This document shows, one piece after another, positions 10,977 through 21,719 of a DNA stretch of 64,000 nt. Location of the stretch: the NCBI GenBank assembly GCA_021234155.1, contig JAJEKV010000041.1, positions 9,321,018-9,385,017 of the forward strand, given 5' to 3'. The position numbers and the translations under genes were made by a program. The stretch is from Isoetes taiwanensis. Lineage: Eukaryota; Streptophyta; Lycopodiopsida; Isoetales; Isoetaceae. The notes under the pieces were generated by a model. It had not been told where the DNA came from. It did no database searches and worked only from the letters and a program-made list of their open reading frames with translations. Positions within the stretch are counted from its first letter, which is position 1; every line of letters begins with the position of its first letter.

Positions 10977-11590
10977 TGATATGGTGCTCGGGGGAGTGGC
11001 CTTGCATGGAACAATATTTATTGATATGATCAAGTAAGAAAGCCATCTAGTATGCCTAAGTCTTGAGAGATAGCTAAAAATAAACCTTGACCTTTATTTA
11101 GAAGCAAAAAGGCAAAAAAGGGTGTTGTTACCTATAAATAGAAGGACAATTGTGAGACATGATATCTCTGCGCCCACAACTCAGAAATCAGCGATCCTTA
11201 CCTTATTGAAAAGCCCTTGAAGTCTAGTTTCCAGATTGGCCTTGGTTTTCCAATAGATTCCTTACGGTTTGAAAGTTATGCCCAGAAAGGTGCATAGGGG
11301 TCTAAGCTGACTGCACAGCTAAATCTACTTCTTCCTATGTTGATGATGAGCCTAGCCTTGATCTACAATATTTTCTCTAGTTTCTTGTTTGATCATATTA
11401 TTAGACGGAGTTCATGTAACACCAGTGGTTGGTGGCTAGAAAGAGCTTGTTCTTATACAGTCTTGCGGAGTAGCTTGACTTGGTGGCATCTCTTTTAGTT
11501 GGTCCGGTTGGGTGGTAAATCGAGTACCCTATGGTATTTTGCTTTCTAATAAGTTGATGAATTTGCAGGAAGAATAGAGCATGCATAACA
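10977..11590 (+). repeat. 5' LTR (614 bases)
   Basis: It starts TGATATGGTGCTCGG and ends GCATAACA, and aligns end to end with 12563-13155. CTATAAATAGAAGG at about 11132-11145 is a good internal TATA box for transcription of the element. Confidence 0.88.
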
Positions 11591-11592
11591 AT

Positions 11593-11604
11593 TGGTATCA
11601 GAGC
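11593..11604 (+). promoter_or_regulatory. primer-binding site (initiator Met tRNA)
   Basis: TGGTATCAGAGC, two bases after the 5' LTR, is the standard plant complement of the 3' end of initiator methionine tRNA. Confidence 0.9.
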
Positions 11605-11879
11605 TCAGTTCCGGTCTTTACCAGCGGAGTTGTGGGTGATGGAAGCGTTGGAAATTTGAGTGGCTTAGCAGCACATAAGATATCTTAAGGCAACGCAAGA
11701 AGCGAGAACTTCTGAAGCCGAGAAGAGTAAAGGTGGAAAGAAAGCAGCACAAGAGGTCCAAGAGGAGAAAATTGCAAATAGGTTACATCTTGTTTGGTAT
11801 GAAATTGATGTTTAAGGATTGTGATTAGAATCTTTAGATATTTTTTATTGCATCCTTATGGTTGAGGTTGGTGCCTCAA

Positions 11880-12165
11880 CGGATAATTTTAGATTGTTGT
11901 CTAAAATTATGAGCAGTAGTTGGTGCTACTGGGTTGAGGTTGGTGCCTCAATAGAAAATTTTGAGCAGTAGTTGATGCTACTGGCTGAGGTTGGTGCCTC
12001 AAGAATGGAAAGAGTTGTTGCTCTTGTCCAAGTGAATGGAAAGAGTTGTTGCTCTTGTCCAAGTGAATGGAATGAGTTGACGCCATGTCTAAGAGGTTGG
12101 AATGAGTTGTCCCCATGTCCAAGAGAATGGAATGAGTTAGTGCTCATGTCCAGGTGTATAGAATA
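11880..12165 (+). repeat. internal tandem repeats of the LTR element
   Basis: GAGGTTGGTGCCTCAA and GCAGTAGTTGNTGCTACTGG recur in the first part. From about 12000 a unit of about 30 bases, GAATGGAAAGAGTTGTTGCT to GTCCAAGT, repeats four to five times. Short frames across it are translations of the repeat. Confidence 0.8.
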
Positions 12166-12547
12166 TTTGCTATTCTTGATGTTCGCAAGTCTTCTGTTGG
12201 TGCCGGAGATTGCAAACTGGAATAGAAAGTGATCAACAGTTGGCGCTTCTAGTGGAGGTTAGTAAATATTTTGTTTTAAACTAACCTATACTTTAAGACA
12301 ACTTAAGTTGATGTTCAAATTGTGGTTTTTAGAGATCTTCTCGAGGAAATAAGTTTATTCTTGAGAAGGGAAGGACTAATATGCTTTTCAAATTTTGATT
12401 AAATATCAACTTTGAAAATGGAGGTTTGATGGTTTCCTTTCAGGTTTAATGGTGATTGCGGATGATTAGTCTTGAGAAGGGAAGGAATTAATAGTCTTTG
12501 AGAATGGATTACATCTTTAAGAAAGATGATCGAGGACGACCAGTCTT

Positions 12548-12561
12548 GAGAAGGGAAGGAA
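12548..12561 (+). promoter_or_regulatory. polypurine tract
   Basis: GAGAAGGGAAGGAA sits immediately before the 3' LTR, where plus-strand DNA synthesis is primed. Three earlier GAGAAGGGAAGGA copies (about 12363, 12474 and 12547) show that the tract is repeated in the final 200 bases. Confidence 0.8.
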
Positions 12562-12562
12562 T

Positions 12563-13155
12563 TAATATGGTGCTCGGGGGAGTGGCCTTGCATGGAACAA
12601 TATTTATTGATATGATCAAGTAAGAAAGCCATCTAGTATGCCGAAAAATAAACCTTGACCTTTATTTAGAAGCAAAAAGGCAAAAAAGTGTGTTGTTACC
12701 TATAAATAGAAGGACAATTTGAGACATGATATCGCCGCGACCACAACTCAAAAATTGGCAATCCTTACCTTATTGGAAAGCCCTTGAAGTCTAGTTTCCA
12801 GATTGGGCTTGGTTTTCCATAGATTCCTTACGGTTTGAAAGTTATGCCCAGAAAGGTGCATAGGGGTCTAAGCTGACTGAACAGCTAAATTTGCTTCTTC
12901 CTATGTTGATGATGAGCCTAGCCTTGATCTACAATATTTTCTCTAGTTTCTTGCTTGATCATATTATTAGAAGGAGTTCACGTAACATCAGTGGTTGGTG
13001 GCTAGAAAGAGCTTGTTCTTATACAGTCTTGCGGAGTAGCTTGACTTGTGGCATCTCTTCTAGTTGGTCCGGTTGGGTGGTAAATCGAGTACCCTATGGT
13101 ATTTTGCTTTCTAATAAGTTGATGATTTTGCAGGAAGAATAGAGCATATGTAACA
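12563..13155 (+). repeat. 3' LTR (593 bases)
   Basis: It pairs with 10977-11590. The first dinucleotide is TA instead of TG, a point decay. It ends GTAACA and is followed by GTTAA. It lacks about 23 bases that the 5' LTR carries after GTATGCC. Confidence 0.88.
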
Positions 13156-13689
13156 GTTAATAGTTTAACGTCATACTCATTTGCACCATCATGTAAAAAG
13201 GATGTTAAGCTCTGGTAATTTCTGCAAAATGTAAAAGCATAATGCAATAAATTCAATTGTGTGTTTCAATCGTGTATTGCCACATGTCATACATTGTTCA
13301 TTTGTGAGACCAAATACTCTGTCACCATATGCAATTGATAGTGTCTTCACACCGTGTGTCAATCATAGATGGAAGTTTCTTAACTACGTCATTTACAATA
13401 TCCCATTGAAGATTTGCACGAGGAAACAAATTCAATATCAAACATACCCTAGCAAATTCTGCTCAAGTCCATCTGTCATTTAAACCAAGCAATGCCACAC
13501 CATTCAGCGGACAACCTTGTGATTGCTAACTTGGATTTGCATGATCTTATATCTTCTAGTTAGGTCCATTGGCACCAACAGGTGAAAAGGATACTAAGCT
13601 CTAATAATTTGTAAAATATAAAGCACGGGGCAATAGATAATACCGTCTGTTTCAATCGTGTAATGCCCGATGTCATACATTCTTTTTAG

Positions 13690-14190
13690 GAATGTTGCCC
13701 TCAGGGAGACATTCTTACAAAAGAGGGCAACATTCTTATGTAAAATTCACATGGACAATCCATTTTGCCATTGCTGCAACAACTGAATTGCAATTAAACT
13801 GGCTTGTTTGCCTTTTACATTCACATGGGTTTAGGCCTTCTTTGGTTCCAGCTGCAAGTTGGCACATAGAATAGAAATTCGCAGCCGCCATGAGGAACCG
13901 CCAAGCCGCACCACAACAACAACCAGTTTCGCATGAAGGGTTCAAGCCAGATTCACATAGACAGTCTTCGCGGTACAGGTAGCGATTGTCGATTTCTTGT
14001 TGCATAGTTCACATGACCTAAAAGGCGAATTTGCAGCCACATGAATTGAAAAGGGTTAGTTGTGCATAATGTGCCGCTGGCCCTAAATTGCAACTGGGCA
14101 AGCCACGTATGGCCACCGATGGAATAGTGGTCGTGGCTGTTCAGGTTGCAGTAGCTATCCAAAATTATCCAGCATAATAACGAGGTTCCA
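13690..14190. other. nothing recognised
   Basis: Short frames occur on both strands, none with a recognisable domain. GAGGGCAACATTCTTA-like phrases are repeated at the left edge. Confidence 0.3.
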
Positions 14191-14193
14191 GTG

Positions 14194-14880
14194 GGATTTG
14201 ATATGGATCCATACATCAGCATTCCTGAGACCACATACTATACCCCTAAAACAATTGTGTGGGTTATTATTAGAAGGGGAAAAAAAAACTTTAATAGAAA
14301 AAAATAAGCATGTTAACTCGCTGGTTATATTAGTTAATGCATTCTTATTAGGATCTTAAATGACTTTGGTAGAGGTTCAAGTCTTCGTATTTCATATTCC
14401 AAAACTTTATGAGAGCCAGTATTTCATATTTCAAAATCATAGTGCCTCCAATCATAAATGTTCATAATCGACAGAAGCCCCAACATACAATCTTGATAGA
14501 ATCGAGGTAGTCCAAGGCACACCTCGTTTAGAATATGTAGCGCAATAATTGGGAGGGGGGGGTCCAGGGGGATTTGATATGGATCCATAAATTACCATTC
14601 ATGAGACCATAGACCATACCCCTAAAACAACTGTATGGGTTATTATTAAAAAAAGAGAGAAAAAAAAAATTCAATAGAAATGAATAAGCATGTCAGTTCG
14701 CTGGTTGCATTGGTAGCATTCTTACCAGGATATTTCGTATTTCATATTATACCCAATCATAAATGGCCATAATTGAAACGAGAGGTGCCCAGAAACCTCA
14801 ACATACGATCTGGACTGTAGGATGGATAGATCTGACGATCGAGGTAGTTCAGCCCGCACCTCGTTTAGAAGTGGCAGACG
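14194..14880. repeat. direct duplication, about 375-base period
   Basis: Copy 1 (14194-14547) and copy 2 (14570-14880) share GGATTTGATATGGATCCAT at their starts, ATACCCCTAAAACAA, AATAAGCATGT, CGCTGGTT and a terminal CACCTCGTTTAGAA block, with moderate divergence. Non-coding. Confidence 0.8.
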
Positions 14881-14929
14881 AAATTCTTGAAGTCACATCA
14901 AAGCGTGCTGTGATCGACTCCCCCTGCTT

Positions 14930-15045
14930 CAAAAACAAGTGTTGTGCACAAGGAGTTGCCTTTTGGTGGCCGAGAGTGCGTTTTCATAGTTTCTGTAGGA
15001 AGTGGATTTGTTCAGGTGCTTGGGTTGCTTGCTCTGCGTTATAGA
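14930..15045 (+). repeat. short dispersed repeat, copy 1
   Basis: This matches 43456-43571: GTTGNGCACNAGGGGTTGCC, TTTGGTGGCC, GAGAGTGNGTTTTCAT and GCTTGGGTTGCTTG recur in order. It is probably one end of a dispersed element; the class is unknown. Confidence 0.65.
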
Positions 15046-15064
15046 ACTTAATAGATAATGTGCC

Positions 15065-15540
15065 TTGCATTGGTTATATGGTGCTGCAAAAAAGCATGTT
15101 GTGTGTGTGACATTGTTGAAGACATTACACATGAAGGAGCACTTACAATTAGGGGCAGAGATGCTTAGAAAGCAGTTGGTTGATTTAGAAGTGAGAGTCT
15201 ATGAGAAAGGCAAATCGGCAGGAAGTAGCACTGGAGGAAAAGAATAGGAAATTATTAATCCATTTGAGAAAGAAATTCAATTACCTGATCACAATAAGAT
15301 TGATAGATATGTTTATGCAGGCGTTTTTAGAGCATGCATCCATGATGACTGCAGATCTAAAAGGAAAAGATATACATGGAGATACAATGGAAAATAAACT
15401 TAAATCAAATGTTATCATCGCAAGTATCTTTACTGAGGATAAAAGTGTTGATAACTTATACTGATTAGGCTGAGCCCATTGAGCGTTCCCTCTTGTTAAT
15501 CTTCATATTCACATGTTACCACGTATCATATTACCTCAAA
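15065..15540 (+). other. short unrecognised frames
   Basis: Two overlapping frames (15065-15247 and 15201-15464) encode charged, helical peptides with no family resemblance that I can defend. They could be the remnant of a coiled-coil ORF. Confidence 0.2.
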
Positions 15541-15544
15541 AAAC

Positions 15545-16135
15545 AGTTAGGCCCCTTTAGGGCCTTGGAACCTTGTAGAGGCAAAGTAAATATATAGAGT
15601 ATCACGAATTCCATAAATTCTGCCATAAAATCTTGATAGTGTTAAGGAAATCCTTGCTCCTTGCTGATAGATCAAGGCTCTGAACGATGAGTAATATTTG
15701 CTTACCTCGTCACTTACAATAAACCTATTATTTGCAACAACATCGTCACTTACAATAAACCTATTATTTGCTTGCTTATACCTCACCTCCATATTCTTAT
15801 TAATATTCCCAACATTTTTTAAAAGCACTAGAACAGTACCATTATTTGATTGCATGTACCTCACCTCCACATTCTGATCAATATTTCACATTCTAAAAGC
15901 TCTGAAACAGTACCATTATTTGATTGCTTGCACCTCACCTCTAAATTTTGATCAATATTTTCAACATTTTCTAAAACTATGGAACAGTACCATTTGAGAC
16001 TGCATGAGATGTCAAGGTTATATTGAGATCTCTTCATCATACCAAAATGCACGACATAAGGGTCTTTTGGCTTTCTATTCTTCCTTGTATAGTACCAGCT
16101 ACTCCAAGATGGACAAGAGCTACAAGAGCGCATTT
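15545..16135 (-). pseudogene. repeat-containing coding-like relic, unrecognised
   Basis: On the minus strand the peptide phrases EVRYKQ/EVRCKQ and SNNGTV recur. This reflects DNA units starting CCTCACCTC at 15781, 15859 and 15933 (periods 78 and 74). A second phrase, NNRFIVSD, is also doubled. The periods are not all multiples of three, so the frame shifts between units. It may be a duplicated gene scrap or a minisatellite that reads by chance. Confidence 0.3.
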
Positions 16136-16329
16136 TAAGATATGCCTATGTCAGCAGTCTGTACAATTTTGTTTGGAATATTACAAGTAATCTGTTATGG
16201 ATCATCCATAATCTTATGGATTGATAAATAATAGATTTGATTGTGATAGAGCAATACATATGTCTGAAATAACAGCATGTATAAGGCTAGCCTTAAGTGT
16301 AGAAATCAAGAGGCATTCAAATTATGGAA

Positions 16330-16611
16330 ATGACAAGTATGCAACCAATTAGATGGGAAGATGTCCCGAGAGTGGTTGAATCAAGCAGCAGAGCAACCTT
16401 CTAGTGGCGGCATGCTTGTTATTCTGCAAAATGCAGAAAAGGAAAGAATTTAGATTTAGCTAAACGTGTTCATGCCCATACATGTGACAATGGCTTACAA
16501 GCTTACTAAGATGCTGTGAATTATATTGTTCCCATGTTTATGGAGTGTGGAAGCCTGTCTGATGCTCATGAATCTTTCAACAGAATGCCTCATCGAAGCG
16601 AGAACTCCTAG
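16330..16611 (+). pseudogene. PPR protein fragment
   Basis: A single frame reads as part of a plant PLS-type pentatricopeptide repeat protein. It shows the family signatures LAKRVHAH and MECGSLSDAHESFNRMPHR, the end of one repeat and its typical linker. Stops at 16402-16404 and 16507-16509 break it, and it is about 90 codons long where intact members have several hundred. PPR proteins normally bind organellar RNA in mitochondria or plastids. No start, transit peptide or upstream repeats remain. It is a dead copy, possibly moved with neighbouring repeats. Confidence 0.7.
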
Positions 16612-16824
16612 ACTTCTGCTATAGTATGACATATTGAACTGGAATAATCAGAATAAGATCTCAGCTTGTACTAGAAAATGCATTAAATCTCCATCGTTGA
16701 CAAAATAACATCCCCCAATCTATTCTGCTTCAAAGAAGAAGAAATGCCATGATTGTGATTGCTAATGCCCTTGTTCTATTACCATTTGCATTGGATTTTA
16801 TAAAAGATTTTAGCTCATGCTGTA

Positions 16825-19084
16825 TAAGTGCGTAGAGTGCTGTATAAGAGGCATCAACCACCTGGCAATGTTACCTCAGACCAGTGGAGACAGCGGTTGG
16901 AGGAGTTGTATGACCCCCCAGGAGCAATCGCTGACGTACCAGACAAGCTAGGAAAAACACTACAGCTTTCAGAGGAGGACATCCACCAGGGTCTTAGACA
17001 TCTTGCTAATGGTAAAGCAAAGGACTTGCAGGGACTTCAGGCCGAGCTGTTGAAATGGGGTGGGCCAGCTTTGCTCGGGCCTTTGACAGGCCTCCCGCAG
17101 GAATGGATGGTTAGCAAGGTCACCCCTATTCATAAGACGGGAAGCAGGGATGTCTCCACCAACTACCGTATGATCATGGTGAGCTCGTTACTCGCAAAAC
17201 TTCTAGCAGGTGTGCTGGAGAAGAAGTTAACGCAATGGGCGGAGGAAACTGGGGTACGTGCAGGTTTCTGCCCTGCCCACTCCACGAGTGATCATAATTT
17301 TACTCTCAGAATCCTTATGGAAGCTAGCCGCAATGCACGAAGCAATCAGTAGATGACATAGGAAATGCACACGACAGATGTTATTGAACTTCAGAAGCTT
17401 AGATATAACTATACTTGTAAGCATGAATTATTGGAAATATCCAATCCCTCCAAAATGGCTTCATCCAAATTCTGGATCCCAGCAAGACTAGTTTCTTGGA
17501 CACTGATCTCTATATCTAGAAGTGGTTGAGCCAAGAAAATTGGAAGTTTGACTAGAGAAATCAGAAGCTAATTTTGTCCCACATGTAAACATTCGTTAAG
17601 AACCAGGTCAAAGAAGTAAAAACATTCATTTTAGAAATCTGGCTTGCTAACAGTGGGGATGTCAGGCCCAACTTTTGCATCAGGTCATCAGGCAGCTCAT
17701 ATATGTGGATGATGTCGACCTCCTGGCCCACACTCTGGAGTCTGGAGGATATGCAGTCTCACCTAGATGCTTTGGACGCATTATGCCAGGCTACAGATGT
17801 GCACATCAATCTGGCCAAGACGAAGGTGGCCCTCATCTCATCCTCACGCTACCATGCCCCGTTCATTCACTTATCGGGGGAAAATTGTGGAGGTGACGTC
17901 CACCTACAAGTATTTGAGAGTGGAGTTTCCTTCCACACTATATTGGAACACATCCATCAAATTGCGGATGATGGCAGGCTAGAAAGCACTTTATGCAATG
18001 TAGAACAACTACCACAGGGCATGGCTCTAAATTTGGGGCCATCAGTCACATCTGTTCAGGGCACTGATGGAGCATGTTCTTCTGTACGGCGTCGAGGTCT
18101 GGGGCCAATAGTGTCTCTTACGACTTGGAATGACTTAGAACAGGTGCAAAAGTCTTTCTTGGCACGGGCACTCGGAGTGAAATCTACGGCCCCATATCAA
18201 ATCCTATTATAGGAGGCAAGATTCTTACCTCTTCAGAGGGCAACCCTTGATAGACACATCATCTATTTCCAGAAAGTTGTCAATATGGACAATGCCCATC
18301 TCCCGAACCTGGTTTACACCGTGGCAATGGGACCGCAACAGCTCAAGGCCTGTTGAAAGGACAAGAGAGCTCAGTGGTTAACCAAATGGAATGTGCAGGA
18401 GCATAAGTGCATATACGTGGACACAGAGGCCGATTGCGATAGCCTGAGGCATTACCTTGACACTTCCTGGGCAAGATTTTGGGACCATAGGGCCCTGGAG
18501 CAGGTCGAAACGACACATTATAAGCAACACATAAATCCCATGCTAGACTGCGGCCCACAATGCTACTTGCGTTCACATCTGCCCATGAAAAAGCGTAGGC
18601 TCATTGCCTTCATTTGCACAGGTGCACATTATCTTTGAATTGAGACAGGCAGGTGGATTGGGGAGCCATGCCAGGACAGGCTTTGTTAGTGCTGTCAGAT
18701 GGGAGCCATTGAGAGAGTTGCCTGGCATACAATCAGATCTGAGCATGCTACCCTCTCTTGCTCAGGCCCGAGGAGCCGCTATACATGATACTTAGCACGG
18801 CTTTAGTGCGATAGAGCATACATTCAGGAGATAATGGATCTGAGGGCTCAGATATACCCTCGAACAACCACTTGATGAGCAAAAAATACTTGATCATGTA
18901 CATATGTATATTTGTACAGGTTGTCAGCAGTCTTATTGCTGCCACGATTTTTCCCTCGAAAACCCCTTTGGGACGGGTTTTTTTAATCAGAGCAGTATTT
19001 CACTAACTGTGCTCTTATATTGGTCTCATAGATCGATTGGTCTCCGTGGACGATAAAAGACATTCAATTCAATTCAATTCAATT
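16825..19084 (+). mobile_element. LINE (family 1) relic, RT part and 3' end
   Basis: A 5'-truncated non-LTR retrotransposon. 16828-17352 reads as the early reverse transcriptase region (LRHLANGKAKDLQGLQAELL, then NYRMIMVSSLLAKLL). RT motif C appears as YVDDVDLL near 17698-17725. The thumb and C-terminal parts continue to about 18640 with several shifts and stops. RT motifs A and B are missing; 17353-17650 holds unrelated sequence in their place. The 3' end carries the family motif CGATTGGTCTCCGTGGACG, then ATAAAAGA and a short (ATTCA)n tail (19061-19084). The same family occurs at 21314-26488 and 37590-38656. Confidence 0.88.
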
Positions 19085-19570
19085 AACTACAAAAGACAAA
19101 GGAAAAAGACTTACAAGTGAAGACAAACCGGAAAACACTAAGGCACATCTTATAGTCGGGGGGGGGGGTGGGTTTCAGTTAATGAAAACCATATAAAACA
19201 TGTAAGTGTATGGGAGGGGTCTTTTCTGGCTTGAATCAATATGGTAGGAGTTATTAAAACATTTTTTTGAAAATTCTGTATAAGAGTAATTCTCTTGATC
19301 CTGTGCATGCACATACCCTATGTATCTTACATTAACCTGCACCCCCTGGGGCTTAAAAAAGAAAAGAAAAAAACTCCTTTGCATTCAAAATTCAAAAGGT
19401 TGCCCTAGATACTTGAATGCAGATCGTCTGCTTATTAAAATCTATTATTAGTACAAATTGCTAGGTACACATTTCAGTTCCTTCTAGTTTTCTTTCCAGT
19501 GTTCCTTAGATGAATAATAAACCTTTTTATATCTGATACAATGATAGTAGTTTCTTTGGTAGTGACAGAT
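19085..19570. other. nothing recognised
   Basis: AT-rich with a short poly-G run near 19160; no coding or structural feature I can support. Confidence 0.3.
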
Positions 19571-20015
19571 GCAAATGTGGTTGCAACTGGCACAGTCCCG
19601 ATGCAAGAAGAATGAGTAGTTGCTTATGACTCCCGTTAAGATGAAGGACGCCGAAACGTGCGACTCGACGAATGCCCAAGAGTTTCTAGTAGTAGTGAGA
19701 GCTCTAAAGGTATGGAGGCATTATTTGCTAGGGAGAAGGTTCAAGTTACATACCGATCATTAGAGCCACTAGTATATATTAAAGCAACTACACCTCAATT
19801 TGAGGCAGCGGAGATGGATGAAGTTCTTGGAAGAATATGATTTTGAAGTATCATACAAACCAAAAAAACTCAATGTGGTTGCAGATGTGTTATTTTGGCA
19901 TCCCTTGATGCATGAGTACATTGGAATACAGTCTCGACCTCGCCAGGAGTATGAGAAGAAGATAGAGCAAATCTTGCCTATAGATAAATATTTTATTGAA
20001 GCATGGGCAAGTGTT
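19571..20015 (+). pseudogene. Ty3/Gypsy RNase H fragment
   Basis: Two frames together give the end of a Gypsy RNase H domain and its linker. 19800-20018 contains RQRRWMKFLEEYDFEVSYKP followed by NVVADVL, close to the usual NVVADALSR motif. The upstream part (19600-19800) has the RNase H core only after frameshifts. RNase H removes the RNA template during reverse transcription. There is no reverse transcriptase or integrase beside it. The style suggests a chromovirus-like Gypsy lineage. Confidence 0.75.
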
Positions 20016-21304
20016 TAAAGAGAAGCAAGAACGGATAAGGAAAATGTGACGCTCCCCGAATCCATACGATGCTTCCATCGTATAAAAACGGGAAATTCTC
20101 CTCCCATGGCGAATTCATCCCATGAAAACGCCCTCCGTCTGACTCAGACCACTTGTGATGGCCAAGCGTCCGGGTGAAGGACACGGAGGTGTCATTCATC
20201 CAACGCCTTCTATACATAGCGGAAGCGTACATATATGTTAGTATATGGCAACAATACCAACAGAATACCAACATAACAAAGAAAATGCACTATAAATAAG
20301 GGCTCTACCCCGGGCTCAGACTCATGGGGGTCGACTGACAATCAAGGCCTCAGGATAACAACAGATAGAGGTATAACATGGTGTTGGCTGGCATAGAACA
20401 ATGGCTAGGGTAGTCCACTCCATCTGCCCCTCCTGTGCACACTTTGCAGATAGACTGAAACATGCTATGACGTGATTGTAGCCCTCCGGAGATGCAATCC
20501 CATGGAATCACCCTATGAGACTACTCCGTATTACATCTCCTCGATCCGATGAGGCAGGTCAGGGAGGCGTCCCCTCCCCAAGCATGATGGATCCCTGGTT
20601 GTGCTAGAGGATACGGCCACATCTGCAGCAACTGCATCCATACCCGACTTACTCCCCTAAATCTAAAGGTCAGCTCTCCAGCCCGTTCGAGTCCAGAACG
20701 TCCATATAGGCACGTCTCCTGCGACCCAGGGAGTGTCAGACCCATACCTGGCCCCAACACGAGGACCGACTATAAGCCTAGCACACTGCAGAAGTCCTGT
20801 AGCCACGCCAGGCAAGACCCCACCCATCATACTCGTTATTTGGTGCCGAATCACTTCATAGCATCCACAGCCAGGTGGGCTCTTGTGCACAGGCCGCATT
20901 TACTGGATTTGAAGGGTTCTAACTAGGAACATCTACCCCTCTTTTACCCACACAACGCAGGAGGAACAGAAAGAGAGCATTCCTATTTTGATCATCCATC
21001 GTAATCTCATCTAGAACATAAAATAGAGAGACTAATCATCCATCTAACAAGCAGGGGTTAGTTTCTAGCTAGAATCTCAAGCTAACTAAGGCGACTAACT
21101 GGTATTTGAACTAGATCTCCCATCTCCCAGGTCCTCCATGCCCTGCTGGTTGAATAAGCTCCTTCTCCTCCTCCAACTGCCCCCAAATCGAATTGGGGCA
21201 CATTTGCGGTAGAAACCCCAATTTGGGTGTCCCAAGTTAGCAGGTCTGCCTTGTCCCATCGATTTGGGCCAGGTGGCAATTCTAGATTGGTTATCATTAA
21301 TTAA

Positions 21305-21313
21305 TTTAATATT
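21305..21313. repeat. LINE target-site duplication, left (TTTAATATT)
   Basis: The same 9 bases recur at 26489-26497, just after the LINE's 3' microsatellite tail. Confidence 0.6.
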
Positions 21314-21719
21314 TTAGCCCTGTCAAAATCACAGATTTCCGGACTGCACATCCGGCCCCCAGAAACCCTAAAGCGCTCATGGTCCTGGTCGCACGTTTCT
21401 GATCATATCTAGAGATCCAGAGCTCCGTTTCAGCTGAAATTTGTTGCGTTGGAAAGCTCTCTCAGAGACCTTTCAGTAGGTATGTGATTTGCATGTGGTT
21501 GAGTCATATTTCCAAAGCAAAATTGTAGATTTCCGGGCTGCCAATAAAACGCTCTGGAAAACCCGGCCTTCGTGGTGCTGGCCACACGCGTTCGATCATA
21601 TCTAGAGCTTGGGGAGCTTTGGGTTCAGAATCGGGGACTTCACAATAGACTTGGTCTCGTGTTTCAGACTTGCAATAGTGAGACTCTAAATGACCCGGGC
21701 GTGACTCTCGTGGCGGCAG

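Larger units (their letters stand above)
10977..13155 (+). mobile_element. non-autonomous LTR retrotransposon, complete
   Basis: This 2.18 kb element has two LTRs, a tRNA-primer site, a polypurine tract and a 5-base target duplication, so all cis signals for reverse transcription and integration are present. The internal region is only 972 bases and encodes no gag, protease, reverse transcriptase or integrase. It would have depended on enzymes from another element. The LTRs differ by a 23-base indel and scattered substitutions, so the insertion is not very recent. The internal region holds a basic/acidic lysine- and glutamate-rich stretch (11690-11780) and short tandem repeats. By size it fits a TRIM or small LARD; the superfamily cannot be assigned without pol. 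Confidence 0.88.
10731..13690. repeat. tandem duplication interrupted by an LTR element
   Basis: Unit A is 10731-10971 continued at 13156-13323. Unit B is 13324 to about 13690. Both begin ACCATATGCAATTGATAGTG, and both pass through TTTACAATANCCCATTGAAG and CATCTGTCATTTAAACCA. Removing the LTR element restores a unit of about 410 bases next to its copy, which shows that the tandem repeat is older than the insertion. Confidence 0.85.

Noticed and set aside
11593-11604. tRNA-like sequence
   Set aside because: It is the complement of a tRNA 3' end (primer site), not a tRNA gene; no cloverleaf around it.
20521-21297. Minus-strand ORFs of 71-79 codons
   Set aside because: They lie within the split LTR and show no gag or pol similarity.
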